Shown here in pieces: positions 1 through 12,088 of a stretch of DNA of 64,000 nt. Source of the stretch: Callaeas wilsoni (lineage: Eukaryota > Chordata > Aves > Passeriformes > Callaeidae). The position numbers and the translations under genes were made by a program. The notes below the pieces were generated by a model. It was not told the DNA's origin and searched no databases. It saw only the letters and a list, made by a program, of their open reading frames with translations. Each line of letters begins with the position of its first letter. Position 1 is the stretch's first letter. The stretch spans positions 17,014 through 81,013 of the forward strand of contig VWPU01004528.1 of assembly GCA_013398955.1 (NCBI GenBank). Reading direction: 5' to 3'.

Positions 1-126
1 TCATAACTCATCAGGTAATGTATAAAGAATAATGTGTGATGTCGGTGTTGGTTGGATTCAGTGACAGATCACATGATCCTGAACTTAATTTGGATGTTAG
101 TGGTAATTGTCTCTTACTTTTTACAG

Positions 127-259
127 GGAAAAACAGATGGAGTATATGACATTGGCTAAAACTTACTTGGAATGTGGAGAACCAAAACTATCACTAAAAT
201 GTCTGATTCAATCAAAGGAGTTCCGTCTTTGTGCAGAATTGTGTAAAAAATTAGGAAAG
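127..259 (+). CDS. TRANK1: TRANK1 coding exon (TPR-like repeat)
   Basis: The exon follows a pyrimidine-rich tract ending TTACAG and ends at AAAG before GTATTA. Its first base is the third base of a codon split with the upstream exon outside the window, and it ends on a codon boundary. It encodes a helix-turn-helix repeat reading EKQMEYMTLAKTYLECGEPK then a second helix rich in Leu, Cys and Lys. This is typical of the superhelical TPR-like region of TRANK1. The apparent ATG at 107 lies in the upstream intron and is not a start codon. Confidence 0.85.
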
Positions 260-3200
260 GTATTAAATCCTCACCTTATCACTTTCCTTTTCCTACAGCT
301 TTTTTTCCTCTCATATTACTCAAAAAGTAGTAGTATCTTTTTGTGTCATGGTAGTAGCTGAACTAAACAAGCTCTTTAATCCGGGCTGTTCAAAAGGAAT
401 CATTTGTCAGAGAATAGGCAGAAGTTGAATGAAGTGAAGAATGATGCAATTATGCAGGCTGGCTTTATTTCTTTGGCTTTCCTCAAATGTCATTACCAGT
501 CATTTGCAGTCAAAAATTAGTGAATGACTGATATCATGAAACTTAAGCTGTTGCTTCATTCAGTACTCCGATGATACTGAAACTTCACTGATTACAGCCA
601 TCTAAATGGAACCTTAAAACTTGGAAGGGTTAAAGTAGCATGCTAACAATATGTCATATTTTTTATTTTCAGTGTATTTCCACTAAGAGAATGTAAAGTA
701 ATTGTTCCCAACTATTTGAAGTTTAAGATACAACGTTAGGGTTCTCACTCTGCATCCGTAACTGTTTTAATTTAGTACTTTTCATTTTGAGAAATCTGTA
801 AATCAACAGAAGCATGTGTGGTGTTTTCTAACAACAGGCAGAGCTGGGTGGATAAAATTATTTTGAAAATCCTGCATAATACCTTTCATTTTATACTCTA
901 GTTTTTCAGGCACAAATATTTTGAAGGTTTTTAAAACAATCTCTTCAGTTTTAGTATGGTTACTTTAATATGTATTTGAGTTTATTCAGATACTTTAATT
1001 ACATTTTATTTAACTGTACTTCTTTATTAGACACATGATGGAATTACAAGATTTATTCCATTCATGTAGTTTTGACTGTTTATAGCACTTTAGTTTCATT
1101 ATTGACTTCTGCATTGCAGATGAAAGATGCTGCAGTTTACTATCAGAAAAGCCAGTGCTACAAAGAAGCCTCTGAATGTTACGAACTAATTGAGGAGTTT
1201 GATCTGGCCATTAAAATGTATTGTCAGGAAGAACTGTATGAAGAAGCAGCAAAGGCAGTTGAAAGGTATGTCTTGCAAGACGTATTGTAATATAATTCTC
1301 TTTTCCGTTTCCAAATTCCATATAATGCAGCTGGTTCACTGAAAAATTTTCAGAAGGGTTTTGTCTGCTAACTTTTTTTTACATAAATCCTTTGTGATGT
1401 ACCTTTAGTAATGGTAACTGCTTTTTTGAATGATTAAAGCTTCTTTAATATATAGAGATCATTCGATCAAAAAGTTCAAGCATTAAAATCACTTTACCAA
1501 CAAACAAGTTTATAAATCAGGCCCCCAGAACATTCATGGAAATTTATCAGCATAGACACAAAAAATCTGCACTCCTACATTTATCATGAGAAGGATGATA
1601 ATGAAAAGCTAATGACAATTTACTCACCCAACAGGAAAAAGTTACTCATTCTCAGCATGCAGGAGAGAATATTTCACAAAACTGGCTTAAGGGATACCTT
1701 AATAATTTTACATCAGCCATTAATAATTAACTACTGGATATTCTAAAGTGCATGTTATGAAAGATGCAACCAGGCATTTTGCTCAGATACTCAATAAGCT
1801 ACAAAGTATATGCAGATACATACAACAGACATCAAAGAATTCTCTCTAAACTGACAAGTTTATGTAAATTTTACAGCATATTGTATATATTGACATGTGG
1901 AGAATTCACTGAAATTCATATTTTTTTATAAATAGAAGATTAATGCTGATAAAATGTGTTAAAATTATTTGTACATTATTTGACAGCATGGAGAATGCTT
2001 CACAAATGCTGTAAACCTTGCAATCTTGTTTGTACCAGAAGTTTTAATAGTCTTGGTTCTGACAGCCTCATGTTGTAATTAATTTCCTTCTGTAGATCTT
2101 TTAAGATTATGTGATCCTCTTTCGCCTGACAGGCAGATCACATGAAAGCGCTGGCCTTTTTGAAGGAAGGACTTCTAGGGGAAACTATTTCTTTAATTTT
2201 TTTTTTTTTTATTGCAGTGCTTTTTTGGTCTAGATTTGCCATCTGTGGTAGTAAATTGATGTGTCTGTTATTTCAGATATGAAGATATGTTGAATGCAAA
2301 AGGACAAATGGCTCCCAAGCTCTCCTGTACAGCAAATCAGTTGTATTTGGAAGCAGCTGCAAAGTACCTGAGTATGAACAGGACTGAGGAAATGATGCAA
2401 GTCCTCTCAAAACTTGATGTAGAGGATCAGCTTGAGTTTCTGAAGTCTCGTGGATGTTTGCACCAAACAGCAGACTTGCTGAAAAGGAAGGATCGCCAGG
2501 AGGAGGCTGCAAAGTTAATGAAACAACACGGGTTTGCTCTGGAAGCAGCCAATCTCACGGCTATAAAGGAGTTTCGCGCATCGTGTTTGCTTGCTGAAGC
2601 ACGTGCTAGGCTGAGTCGCGGTTCAGAATTACACCTGGGGAACGTGGAGAGCATCCTAAGAGAAGCCCTCGAACTTTGTGAACAAACTGGGCAGAAGTCT
2701 GGCGTTGCTGAGGCTGTGTTTTTGCAGGGAGCTCTGAAAGGAGACTTCATGAAGCTGAGCAACGCGTACTGTCAGTTCCTGTCTCTGAATCATTCTGCTG
2801 GTGCAGTTGAAGCTCTCTTTGCACTATGTTCCTGCAGCACTCCTAACCAGAACATCCTCTTCATGGCAACACGTGGCTTAATGGCTCTTCTGAGTCTTGT
2901 TAGCGGTCTGAAGAAAGCAGCCACCAATGCAGAGAAAGATATGGTGAAGTTATGCTTTGCCTATTTTGGGATTGTCCCAACAGGTGACAGTTGCCAGGTG
3001 TCTCAAAATGAAGCTGAACCCATTCTCAAGTTTTTGTCAGACAAGCCAAGTCTAAAAGAGAGGAAGGCAAAAGGTGATTTCTCAGTAAGCACAGAGAAAG
3101 TAAAATCAGCTTTGAAGCAGCACTTGTTAAGCAGGTTGTGCTTTATCGCCCGTGAGTTACTGAACCAGAAGTACCCTGATATTTGTATGAAGTTCATTGC

Positions 3201-6200
3201 GGGATTGAACTGTGAGGATAAAACCTGTGAGGGTTACCACAGACCCTTGTTGCGCCATGAAGCAAAGACAATATTTCAATGTAAAATGCATCTGGTGGCA
3301 ATAAATGGACTGTTGTTGGAAGCCACGTGCACTTTCCCTAAAGAGCTACTGAATCAGTCCAAAAGCTTTGAGGAAATTTTGACTTCTGACAAATATGCAT
3401 CGTGTGAAGCCCTCCTAGGAATGTTTTTTCCTAATCATTTTCATTTGAGAATACTGTCTGAGAACCCAAAGGCATGCAAAGAAATACTGCAGTTCAGTAG
3501 TATTATTTCCAAACCTTGTAGAGAGATGTTGAAGAAGTACATCACTTTTAAGTTTAATAATGAAGACATTGCAGCCAGAAGAGAATCAACTGACTTGTGG
3601 CTAAGTGCCATGAAAGTTCTTATCTTATCTTCAGGATATCCTGAAGAATTCGAGAAACTTCTTTTTAAAGAAGAGGATGATTATAACAAAGAGCTGAAGT
3701 TTGCTTTGGCAAAGGCAAAAAGTTCCCCAAAGAGTAAAGGCCAGGGAGAAAAGACCAAAGGAATAGAGGGCAGACACGGTATGTTGCTACCTGACAAAAA
3801 TGCCGAAAATGCAGGAAGAACACACTTGTGCTTCATTCGACTTCTTGAAAATTCACTTGAGCAATTCTATGTTCATAAGAACCCAGAAAACTGTAAAAGA
3901 TTTTTTTTCCGTTTCATGAATGTCCTGATCAAGAAATGCACAAGGTACCTGATTCCAAGCATAGGAAATACGGTGATGTTGTTGGAATTCCAGTATATTC
4001 TCTGTTGTGCTGTCCTCATGCGTCTCTCCAAGAACATTACTCTCTGCCTTCCAAAGAGTTACATTGCTCTCCTTCATTACTGGGAGTTTTTGTTCAGACG
4101 CAAGGACCATTACAAAGAATTTAAAGATACGTTTTCTATTATACAGGAGTACAGACCAAAGGACGCAAATGTAGCTGTATACTATTTCAGATCTCATCTC
4201 TGTTATCTAGCAGAAGTCTTGTGTGGTGTTCATGGAAGGTTCAATGTCCTCCTAGATGCATTCAGGGATCCCAACTGCATAACTTCGGGGGAGGCTGAGC
4301 GGACAGTAGTGCTGTGCTTAGTGATGTTACTGAATGCTGACCAGGTGCAGAGTTCTAAAGACAGATCCCTCTTACGCCATCTCTTTCCTGAAATCAAGAC
4401 GATGCTGGAATCAGTGAGAAAAGACACTCCCTCTAAAGTACCTGAAAGATTGCTGAGGGTCGTGGAACAAGTGAGTGGTGCTGCACAGGTAAGAGAAGTT
4501 GCTGCAGGCCTGCAAGAGCTGCTGACAGAGCGAGATGAAGAGCACCTGGTTGACTGCCGCTGGAAGTGGGACACTGCCTACACTCAGGGGCATCCACCCA
4601 TACGGGGCATCCAGTATGAACGCGTAAACCTTGACAGATTTATAACCTCTTTGGATGAAACAGAATATGCTGATGAGCTGGAAGAGGAATTTGAAGAGGT
4701 TCATTGCTTAGAGGACCAAAAGGATCCCCTGGAAGTCATTGCACTCAGCAAGCAACAGAAGCAAGAGCAGAAAGCGTCTGCTCAACGCCAGCTGTATCGT
4801 GTGTTCCATTTCATTTCCCTGTATGTGAAGTGGAAAAGGAAGGCCCGCTCCAGAGTTCATCCTGTTGCAATGAAAGAAGAGGAATTTTTATCAGAGATTT
4901 TCAAAAGAGCAGATATTGACCAAACCCAGTGCGACCTCTGTGGAGTCAGATTCATGCAGAGCTCTGAGAACTATTTCAGCCGGTCAGAAAGCATGGAGGC
5001 AGACACTTCTGAACCTCTGACACTAACAGAGAACAGCAGGGAAGAAAAGTTGCATGCAGAAGGAAATGCAATTTCTGTGGCCAGTGAGGCCTACATGGAG
5101 CACAGAAACACAGAAGAGCACACAAATAACCACGCTGCCTACAGACACTATGCCGAGTTTTTCAGAAGAAAGATAGATCCGATAATACATGATGGACTGG
5201 AAGTAGTGGAGGCCATTACAGAAAGGGGTTACACCCGAGACCATTTAGCATATAAAGAAGGTTCCAACTTACGCCAGAGGAAAATCAAAGAAAATATTAA
5301 AAAAATTTCAGATGCAGTAGAGGAAATCTATGAGAAAAAAGCATGGGCTAAAGGTAGGTCTTTTCCAATTTTCTTTAAACAATTTAATATGTCATTTTTT
5401 GGCCAAACCGCTAGACCTGAGAAAGCTCTACTTGAAAATCTTCGGAGAAAGGTATTTCCAGGTATTTCAGGAAGCTGAGGAAAAGAAGAACTGAGAGAGG
5501 TGGAAATATTGAAAATCTATTCTAAACTTTTCCAACTTAATAAATTACATAGTGAAGGTAAAGTGAAAAGGAGTGAATTTTTATAGACAGTAAAGTGAAT
5601 TTTAACCACATGGTCAGATGTACTTTGTTCTCTGAACTTACAGTTTTACACAGTTTTACAGCAACTACAGATTTTTACTGACAAGTCATCTTTACTAATT
5701 TTCCTATTGTTTCTGCTGTTTCCTATTTACTTCTGCCAGCCACAGTAATTTGGATATGCAGGGGTAGCCTGGTAGGAGTACTTGTAGCCTTTGAATAAGG
5801 ATATCTGTGACTATTCTGCCCTTGAACTTGTAATTTTGCTAGGGTTGAACAGAAGTGGATACTTAACTACAAATCTGTGGTGTGTCAGGTACTCAAAGGC
5901 AACACTGGTATTAAAAAGTTTAGTAAATTATGGTGCTTAAGATAAAAATGTTGATATTAGATTTTTTTCTGCCCTTATATGCTTAAAGCATTATTCTATG
6001 CTAATTTTTGCAAGCAAAATTGAATTAGTGAATGAGTGGCCTAGAAGCAAAATTGTTTAGTGTACTTGCTTTGGGAAAGTGACAACTTAAATCATAACAT
6101 TGTTACTGGCTTCAGTCGTAGAAATCCACCAATCCTATCAAGTTGTCATTTTGCCTGTGATATCTGACAGTAGTGAAAAACTGTAGTATTTGATACGTTC

Positions 6201-8108
6201 ATCAGCTCTGATCAGTGAAATATGTTAAATTTGTAACTAAATGTTAGGTTGTGCTCTTCACGTGTAAGCTTTATCTTTACTTGTGGTGGAAAGTTTTACA
6301 TATGGATGAAGTCCGTGAAGTTTTGCTTGTTGTTTACTTGGCTTGCTGCTCAGTGAACCATGATACTTATGAATAAGATGGATAGAGTAGGCTTAATTAG
6401 GTAATAGTGGATTTTGTTATGATAATTGCTTGATGAATGTAACCTTGTTCTTCCATTCAGTGAAAACATGTATACAGAAATTATTTGTCTCTGGGATTAC
6501 TTTTCCCTCTCTTTATAACAGGCATGTTTCAGGTTCTTAGTGGTGCAGTTCAGCAAAGGCTGCAACATCCTAAGTCCATGTTTTACTTTGACTTGTATAA
6601 TTTCAGAGAGATAATGAAGGTCAGGAACTGTAATACCCAAAGATAAAGTAGAATGTTTTCAGGATTCAGATGTAACTCAAAAAGGGCAGCACAAGGATGT
6701 AGAACTTCTCCTCTGATAGTGGTAGTAATGTTGACTGGAATGGGGAGTAATACATGCATAATCTTCATCCACATTAGTGAATTATCCCCCGTATGAGATC
6801 ACTGGTGACCATGACTTCTGGGTTTGCAGCATCACCATCCAACATGACTCTGTGTAACTTCATTTTGTGCTTGACTTTTAGCTGCTCTCCGTTTCTCAGC
6901 TAAGTGTTCTCACAGAATGTTAATTGTGCTCCATTTCAGCTGAAGAAGTAATAACCACACATGCCAACAAATTGGTTGGCACCATTGATGATGCTCGTAA
7001 GTGGCTGAAGCAAATAGACTCTCACAGGAAAACAGAAGAAGGTATGTTTTAAAATTGCACAGCTTTCTCTGCCCACTACCGTTCAGTAGTGATCCCTAAG
7101 CATCACTTCAGTCTCCCAGTCAGCAGCACTGTGGATATTCACTGACCTTTGAGAGGCACTCCCACAGGGGCGCTCTGGAAAACATGAGATAACCAGGCTT
7201 TCCTCAGTGGCTCTTCAAAACAGAGCAGCTGGTTGCAGGGTGGCCAGAGTGGAGCAAGCCTTCTCCCTGGCCCTCAGTGGATCCCAGCCTTGTAAAGGAT
7301 GCTTGTGTTTGTTTCTTTTATTTTCACTTCAATTTCTCTTGGTTTCATACAAAGAGTAGCATACACTGATGCCGTCTATTGCATCACAGATCTCTGAAAA
7401 CAAGTTTAACACTTCATTGTGCCTCCTTGAATATTCAGGTTTAAACATATATTTAAGTGGTGGGATTGCAACAGTTGCAGAAATAGGCAGCAATGAAGTG
7501 ATCGGACTTACAAAATGGACTATATGTAAAGCATTAAAGTAGCTCAATTTTAGAAAAATTGACTGTGATAAAGCCTTGTGTTGCATCTTCCTATTCCGGC
7601 AGATACAGTTAATAAGGCTGGGGCTGCTCCTGTAGTATCAAAAGCAAACTTACAGTCTGCCTTGAAAGTCAGCAAGGAAATGTAGTGTCTGCTGAAACTG
7701 AATCTTGAGAGAGATGAGACAGACTTCTTAGAAAAGTCAAAGGAAATAACAATAGAAACAGATTTTCAGTGTGAAAATTTATTACTAGTGTAGCAAGTGG
7801 CTTAGCAATCGCTGCTTCCTTGTGGAGCTCTTAAGCACATTGTCATATTAAACTAAATACTTCTTAAACATGATTATGCACATATGAAGGTATATTGCTG
7901 ACATATAAAATATCAACGACATAGCTTGTCATGCTGTTAAGAGAAAAAGGTGTTGGGGTTTTCCATTTCGCATTAATTTATTGTTTTTAATACAGGCTTG
8001 GTGCATGATAAAGACTTGGAAAATGAAGTGGAAGATGAAATTATGGCTTTTGAAGAACTTGTCTATAAAAAACTCTCAAGGAAAAAAGGAAGACATGGGA
8101 AACTATAA
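127..8108 (+). CDS. TRANK1: TRANK1, 3' part of gene (last five coding exons)
   Basis: Five exons (127-259, 1120-1265, 2277-5353, 6940-7041, 7996-8108) join in one continuous frame and encode about 1,189 residues followed by TAA at 8106-8108. I recognise the protein as the C-terminal part of TRANK1, a very large vertebrate protein (roughly 2,900 residues in human, from memory) with ankyrin/TPR repeats and a UvrD-like P-loop helicase region; the helicase part lies upstream of this window. What is visible is a helical TPR/clathrin-like repeat region, then a long conserved C-terminal region with two Cys/His clusters, and a basic C-terminus. Every junction has GT-AG borders and matching phase. Its cellular role is poorly defined; in human the locus is known from bipolar disorder association studies. 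The identification is by protein recognition and by DCLK3 being next door in the same orientation. Confidence 0.9.
260..1119 (+). other. TRANK1: TRANK1 intron
   Basis: Intron of about 860 bp bounded by GTATTA and TTGCAG. The sequence is AT-rich; I see no repeat family, RNA gene or conserved coding segment in it. Confidence 0.75.
1120..1265 (+). CDS. TRANK1: TRANK1 coding exon (TPR-like repeat)
   Basis: Acceptor TTGCAG, donor AAAG before GTATGT. The exon starts on a codon boundary, encodes 48 whole codons and leaves two bases (AG) that combine with the first base of the next exon to give Arg. The peptide runs MKDAAVYYQKSQCYKEASEC and continues with two more amphipathic helices ending AAKAVER. 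The alternation of Ala/Tyr/Leu-rich helices of about 17-20 residues fits TPR or clathrin-type repeats. Confidence 0.87.
1266..2276 (+). other. TRANK1: TRANK1 intron
   Basis: Intron of about 1 kb bounded by GTATGT and a T-rich tract ending TTTCAG. A T-run lies at about 2197-2212. No other feature was recognised. Confidence 0.75.
2277..5353 (+). CDS. TRANK1: TRANK1 giant exon (C-terminal region)
   Basis: A single 3,077-bp exon open throughout, about 1,025 codons. The first base completes an Arg codon; the peptide then begins YEDMLNAKGQMAPKLSCTAN. The likely donor is AAAG before GTAGGT at 5354, which leaves one base for the next codon. Helical repeat-like sequence occupies roughly the first 170 codons. 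A Cys/His cluster, C-x4-C-x3-H-x5-H, has its ligands encoded at 3211, 3226, 3238 and 3256. A second, C-x2-C at 4930 and 4939, is followed about 50 residues later by closely spaced His codons at 5101, 5119 and 5131; both could bind zinc. Between them, around 4770-4860, lies a basic helix with Trp-Lys-Arg-Lys that resembles an IQ-type or basic linker. The frame stays open about 41 codons past the donor, which is chance read-through into the intron. Confidence 0.9.
5354..6939 (+). other. TRANK1: TRANK1 intron
   Basis: Intron of about 1.6 kb from GTAGGT to CATTTCAG. AT-rich, with no repeat or gene that I can name. Confidence 0.7.
6940..7041 (+). CDS. TRANK1: TRANK1 penultimate coding exon
   Basis: A 102-bp exon between CATTTCAG and GGTATGTT. 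With one base carried over it reads A-EEVITTHANKLVGTIDDAR and continues KWLKQIDSHRKTEE, leaving one base for the last exon. The preceding sequence ends KKAWAK, so the join gives a continuous helical C-terminal segment. Size, phase and splice sites are all regular. Confidence 0.85.
7042..7995 (+). other. TRANK1: TRANK1 last intron
   Basis: Intron of about 950 bp bounded by GTATGT and TAATACAG. The part at 7060-7300 is richer in G+C than its surroundings, but I could not assign it to a repeat family. Confidence 0.7.
7996..8108 (+). CDS. TRANK1: TRANK1 terminal coding exon
   Basis: Acceptor TAATACAG. The carried base plus GC gives Gly, followed by an acidic stretch (LVHDKDLENEVEDEIMAFEE) and then a basic tail ending SRKKGRHGKL and TAA at 8106-8108. 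The acidic-then-basic end fits the C-terminus of TRANK1 as I recall it from other vertebrates. The exon continues as 3' UTR. Confidence 0.87.
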
Positions 8109-8870
8109 TTTGAAAAATTATTCCAGATGGCTATTTTATTTTTTTAAGTTTAGAATGAAAATATTAAAAAAAAAAAGGATAGGATCAGAAATGGGAAGAG
8201 TCTGAAGAAAAAGAGCAACTTATGCTGTGTTTTGTTTTGGGTTATTTTAATTGCTTGTTTTGTGCCAGAATAGTTACCTATGTTATGATATTGTCATTTT
8301 TAAAACCTATAACTGGACCGATTTCCTTTCAAACCTATGTGGTAGCTTAAAAGTAACAAAAGCCAAAGAAACAAGCAAGTAGAAAAAAATATTAATGTTC
8401 TGACTTATCTCAGGGGTATTTTGCCACTCAGTTTTTTTATTCTTCTTCCTTGTAAACTTCCTTGTGAAATCATCGTTCTTCTGAGCTGGAATCCTCAGAA
8501 AAATAGATTGATAGTTTCTCTGATTTTAAGAGTCTTGGTATGTTTAGAACTTTTTGAGTCTTCAGGTGAGATACAGTATCCCTCTTTTCTATTTTTATGT
8601 ACAAGAAATCTCTAAACGCATTCATATTTCTGGCAGTGTATATTCTTCTGATTAGATAGGTATGACAGTTAGGGGTTGTCTATTATTTGATAAAGTTTTG
8701 ATATAAACTTCTACCTGTACCAATTGAAAAAATGGATAATCTTAATTTTAAAGAATGTTACACATTTTAAGTATTTTGTGAGGTTTAATTGTAAGGTTTA
8801 ATTGATACATTTTTGTAATGTATAATGTTTTTATAAAACCTGTAAAATTTTAAAAATCACTTGATCTTGT
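8109..8870 (+). other. TRANK1: TRANK1 3' UTR (end not determined)
   Basis: AT-rich sequence directly after the TRANK1 stop. No canonical AATAAA was found between the stop and the LTR at 8988. The TATAAA variants at 8702 and 8832 are possible weak polyadenylation signals, and the second is followed by a T/G-rich stretch near 8860-8880. ATTAAA motifs occur inside the downstream LTR and could be used instead. The end given is an inference. Confidence 0.45.
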
Positions 8871-8987
8871 CTTATTTTTTGAATGCTCTCTGAAAGCCAT
8901 ATGTGACTGCATGAGTGAGATTTGTAAATTGTGTCCAGAGTATCAGTTTGTTCTGATGGGATCTCAGTGTGTCCAGCGTACTGTAGT

Positions 8988-9583
8988 TGTCCTGGTTTTG
9001 GCTGGGATAGAGTTAATTTTCTTCTTAGTAGCTGGTACAGCGCAGTGTATTTGAATTTAGGATGAGAATAATGTTGAGAACACATGTTCTGGTGTTTTGG
9101 TTGTTGCTGAGTAGTGCTTACCGTAGGTCAAGGACTTTTCGGTTTCCCATGCTCTGCCAGAGAGCAGGTGCACAAGAAGCTGAAAGGGAGCATGGCCAGG
9201 GCAGCTGACCCCAGCTGGCCAAAGGGACATTCCATAGCATAAAACATCTGCTCAGCATATAAACTGGGAGGAGGTGGACAGGAGGGGCTGATCACTGCTG
9301 GGGAGGGGCTGAGCATCAGTCGGGGGAGTGAGCAGTTCTGTTGTGCATCACTGTTTTTCCTGGGTTTTATTCCACCTTCTCTTTTTTATCTCCTTTTTCA
9401 TTAAAATGATTATTATTGTCATTAGTACTGCCTTTTACTTAATATCAATTATTAAACTATTCTTATCTCAACACACAGGTTTTACCCTTTCTTCTGATTC
9501 TCCTCCCCATCCCACAGGGAAGGTTGGAGGGCGAGTGAGCAGCTGTGCGGTAATTGGTTGCTGGCTGGGGTTAAACCACAATG
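8988..9583 (+). mobile_element. Solo LTR of an avian endogenous retrovirus, sense orientation
   Basis: A block of about 596 bp starting TGTCCTGGTTTTGGCTGGGA and ending near GGGTTAAACCACAATG. It has the order expected of an LTR: a TATA box (TATAAA at 9258-9263), then ATTAAA signals at 9400 and 9451 in a T-rich region. The 6-bp sequence TGTAGT directly precedes it (8982-8987) and directly follows it (9584-9589), a target-site duplication of the size typical of ERVK-type elements. The terminal CA appears mutated. No gag, pol or env sequence adjoins it, so this is a solo LTR. The sequence matches an LTR type I associate with neoavian genomes; I cannot give a verified family name. Confidence 0.8.
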
Positions 9584-9589
9584 TGTAGT

Positions 9590-11637
9590 CTCCTTTAGTA
9601 ACCTTTTTAATTAACATATTTGCGTGTAAAACATAATTAGAGTATTATTTAGTTGTTGAAATATTTTGCCTTTAAAAGGGTTCCTCTTTGTATAGATAAC
9701 AAATTGCTTCATAATTACATTTTGTCAAAAACTTAATCTATTATTTTTATGCTCAGCATTGTGGAAATGGGACATTTTACAGGGGTAAAAATGAAATGCT
9801 GCCGTAGAATGGAGCTATGTGGGTAGCAGTAATAATTTTCTATTGCATTGTAAAAGTCTCTTTCCAGGTGTTTCTTCTTAAAAAGTCTTATTCATCAAGC
9901 GAGCATTTAGAAGATAGTTTAGAAACATACATTGATGAAATGTAATGCAGGTCACTTGCAGTGTATAGAAGTAAAAAATTAAGAAAGTTGTATCATTTAT
10001 GTAATTATTTGGCTTTGTTTTCTGTAATGATGGGTATTTTGCAGAAACTTCCTTGATTAGTTTCCCAGCTTCACTATTTACATTTGCGGCAGTAAACACT
10101 ACCTAAACTTTTTAAGGACAATTACAATTTCAAAATCCTTGCTGGCCACATTTGAAAGATTAAATCATTATACTTTCTCGTTATGGAAAAAAAACCAACT
10201 TAAACATTATCGCAAAATACCAAGCAAAGGGGAAACAAAGAAATAACAACAGAAGTTACCAAGAACTTAATCTCAGGTACCTTTCCTTGGAGCAGGGACC
10301 TGTGATTCTTGATGTGGTTCCATGCAACCCACTTTTTTTTCTCTGACTTTGAATCAGCACTCTCAGGTGGAACTTATTTCAATAACATAGGAATACTGAC
10401 TGCTAGACAAAAATAATGGCAATTCAAATTTCATAGCTTGCAGTTTCAGAGATATATTAGGTCAAGATTTCGGTAATGTTGAAGCAGAGACAGGAAATCT
10501 AGTTGGATCTCCAGACCAACATCACTGCTTTAAGGGTTTTTTCCTCTATGCTGGTCTGCATAAATAAACATGAATCTTCCTTTTCCATGGCAGTCTGTTC
10601 AGATATTAGTGATCTCAGTGCATTAATCCTATTTACATGTTACATTAGCAAAATGAGTTTGTCCAAATATACCCTTGGGTTGTGGGATTTTTTTGTTCTG
10701 GTTGTCTCCTTATTTTTTTAAAAATCTTTCTCACCTCTGGTGGAAGCCCCAGTGTTCTGGCACCAGCTAACACCTATGACTCAAAGGACTTAAGACCCAC
10801 AACAGGTGCCTTGGTATGTGTGAGATGCATATTGCACTGAAACCTTGGAACTAAGCAGTGGATGCAGGCTGTCGAGCTAATCCACCCACTTCTGCCTGTC
10901 TAAGCCATGTTGAAAAGAATTTTGAAAAGGCTTCAAAAGCTCAGAAACTGGTGACTTAAAATCTCTCTCCCTGGTGATACAAAAATGACACCTAAATGAA
11001 GAAGAACAAGCTGTTTGCTGCAGTTGGAAGACATGGTGTGTGGTCCTAAAGATGATAAATCTCCAAATTTCAGACTCCCCCAAAAAAAGAATCTCTTGCT
11101 TGCTTGAACCTCACATTAATACAAAGGACTGTGTGGTAAATGATGTGTACTTTTCACCTTTTTCCTTTATTTCTCTTAGAAGCATTTTTTCATTATACTG
11201 CCCACAGTTTTATTCCAAAACACTTTCCTAACAGTCAGCTGTTACAAACTCTGACTCAGCAAATCATTTAAACACTTGCCATTTTTAAGCATTTGCTGTC
11301 ATTCCTAAAGGGAAGCCTTTTACCTCTGTACTAACTGAAAACATAGGAGGAAAGAAATTGTCTTATCTCTGTAAATAAATTAAATGGTTTTCCTGCCAGA
11401 AACCACTGTGACAGTATTTGCTGAAAACCAATTAGGAAGCACCCTTCCTTACATGAAAGGGACCACAGCTGTTGCTACTGAGCTTCAGCCTTTTTTGTTG
11501 GAGTATTTAGGAAGTTAAATACAGAAAAGAAGAGCTAAAAAACATATAACCAGCAATAACAAAGTGGCAACTAAAATATTGATCTGTATTCACTGAACTG
11601 GTCATTGCTCATCAACACAGAAGGAGTGTAAACCTGC
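9590..11637. other. Intergenic, nothing recognised
   Basis: About 2 kb of AT-rich sequence between the solo LTR and a CR1 fragment. Open frames are short and have no recognisable protein character. Confidence 0.6.
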
Positions 11638-12088
11638 TAGAATGAGTCCAGAGGAGTGACATGAGGATGATGGGAGGGTTGGAGCATCTCCCATGTGAAA
11701 ACAAGTGTGAGAGTTGAGGTTGTTCAGCATGGAGAAGAGAAGGCTCTGGAGACACCTTAGAGTATCTTCTACTACCTAAAAGTGTCATACAAGAGAGCTG
11801 GAGAGGGGCTTTTTACAAGAACGCGTGAAAGGACAAGGAGAAAATGCTTTTAACTGACAGAGAATAGGTTTAGATTAGAGATTAGAAAGAAATTCTTTAC
11901 TCTGAGGGTGGTGAGGCACTGGAACAGGTTGCCCAGAGAAGATATCCTATCCCTGGCAGTGTTCAGGGCCAGGTTGGATGGGGCTATGAGCGGCCTGGTC
12001 TAGTGTAAGGTGTCCCTGTCCATGGCAGGGGGGTTGGAACTACATGATCTTTGAGATCCCTTCCAATCCAAACTGTTCTACAATTCAG
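11638..12088 (+). mobile_element. CR1 LINE fragment, sense
   Basis: A 3' fragment of a chicken-repeat-1 LINE. Diagnostic segments include GTTGTTCAGCATGGAGAAGA near 11720, GAAATTCTTTACTCTGAGGG near 11888, the ACTGGAACAGGTTGCCCAGA segment near 11917, and the GGTTGGAACTACATGATCTT segment near 12032. The terminal octamers have decayed to a sequence around 12075-12088. There are many substitutions and an indel, so it is an old 5'-truncated copy with no coding capacity. Confidence 0.88.

Noticed and set aside
2273..5244. Minus-strand and off-frame + strand frames across TRANK1
   Set aside because: They overlap the conserved TRANK1 exon in other frames and have no independent protein character.
5354..5478. 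In-frame extension of the giant TRANK1 exon to a stop at 5476-5478
   Set aside because: A good donor GTAGGT at 5354 and in-phase downstream exons that restore a conserved-looking C-terminus show that this is intron read-through.
8988..9583. Possible complete provirus
   Set aside because: Only one LTR is present, flanked on both sides by the target duplication, so internal sequence has been lost by recombination.
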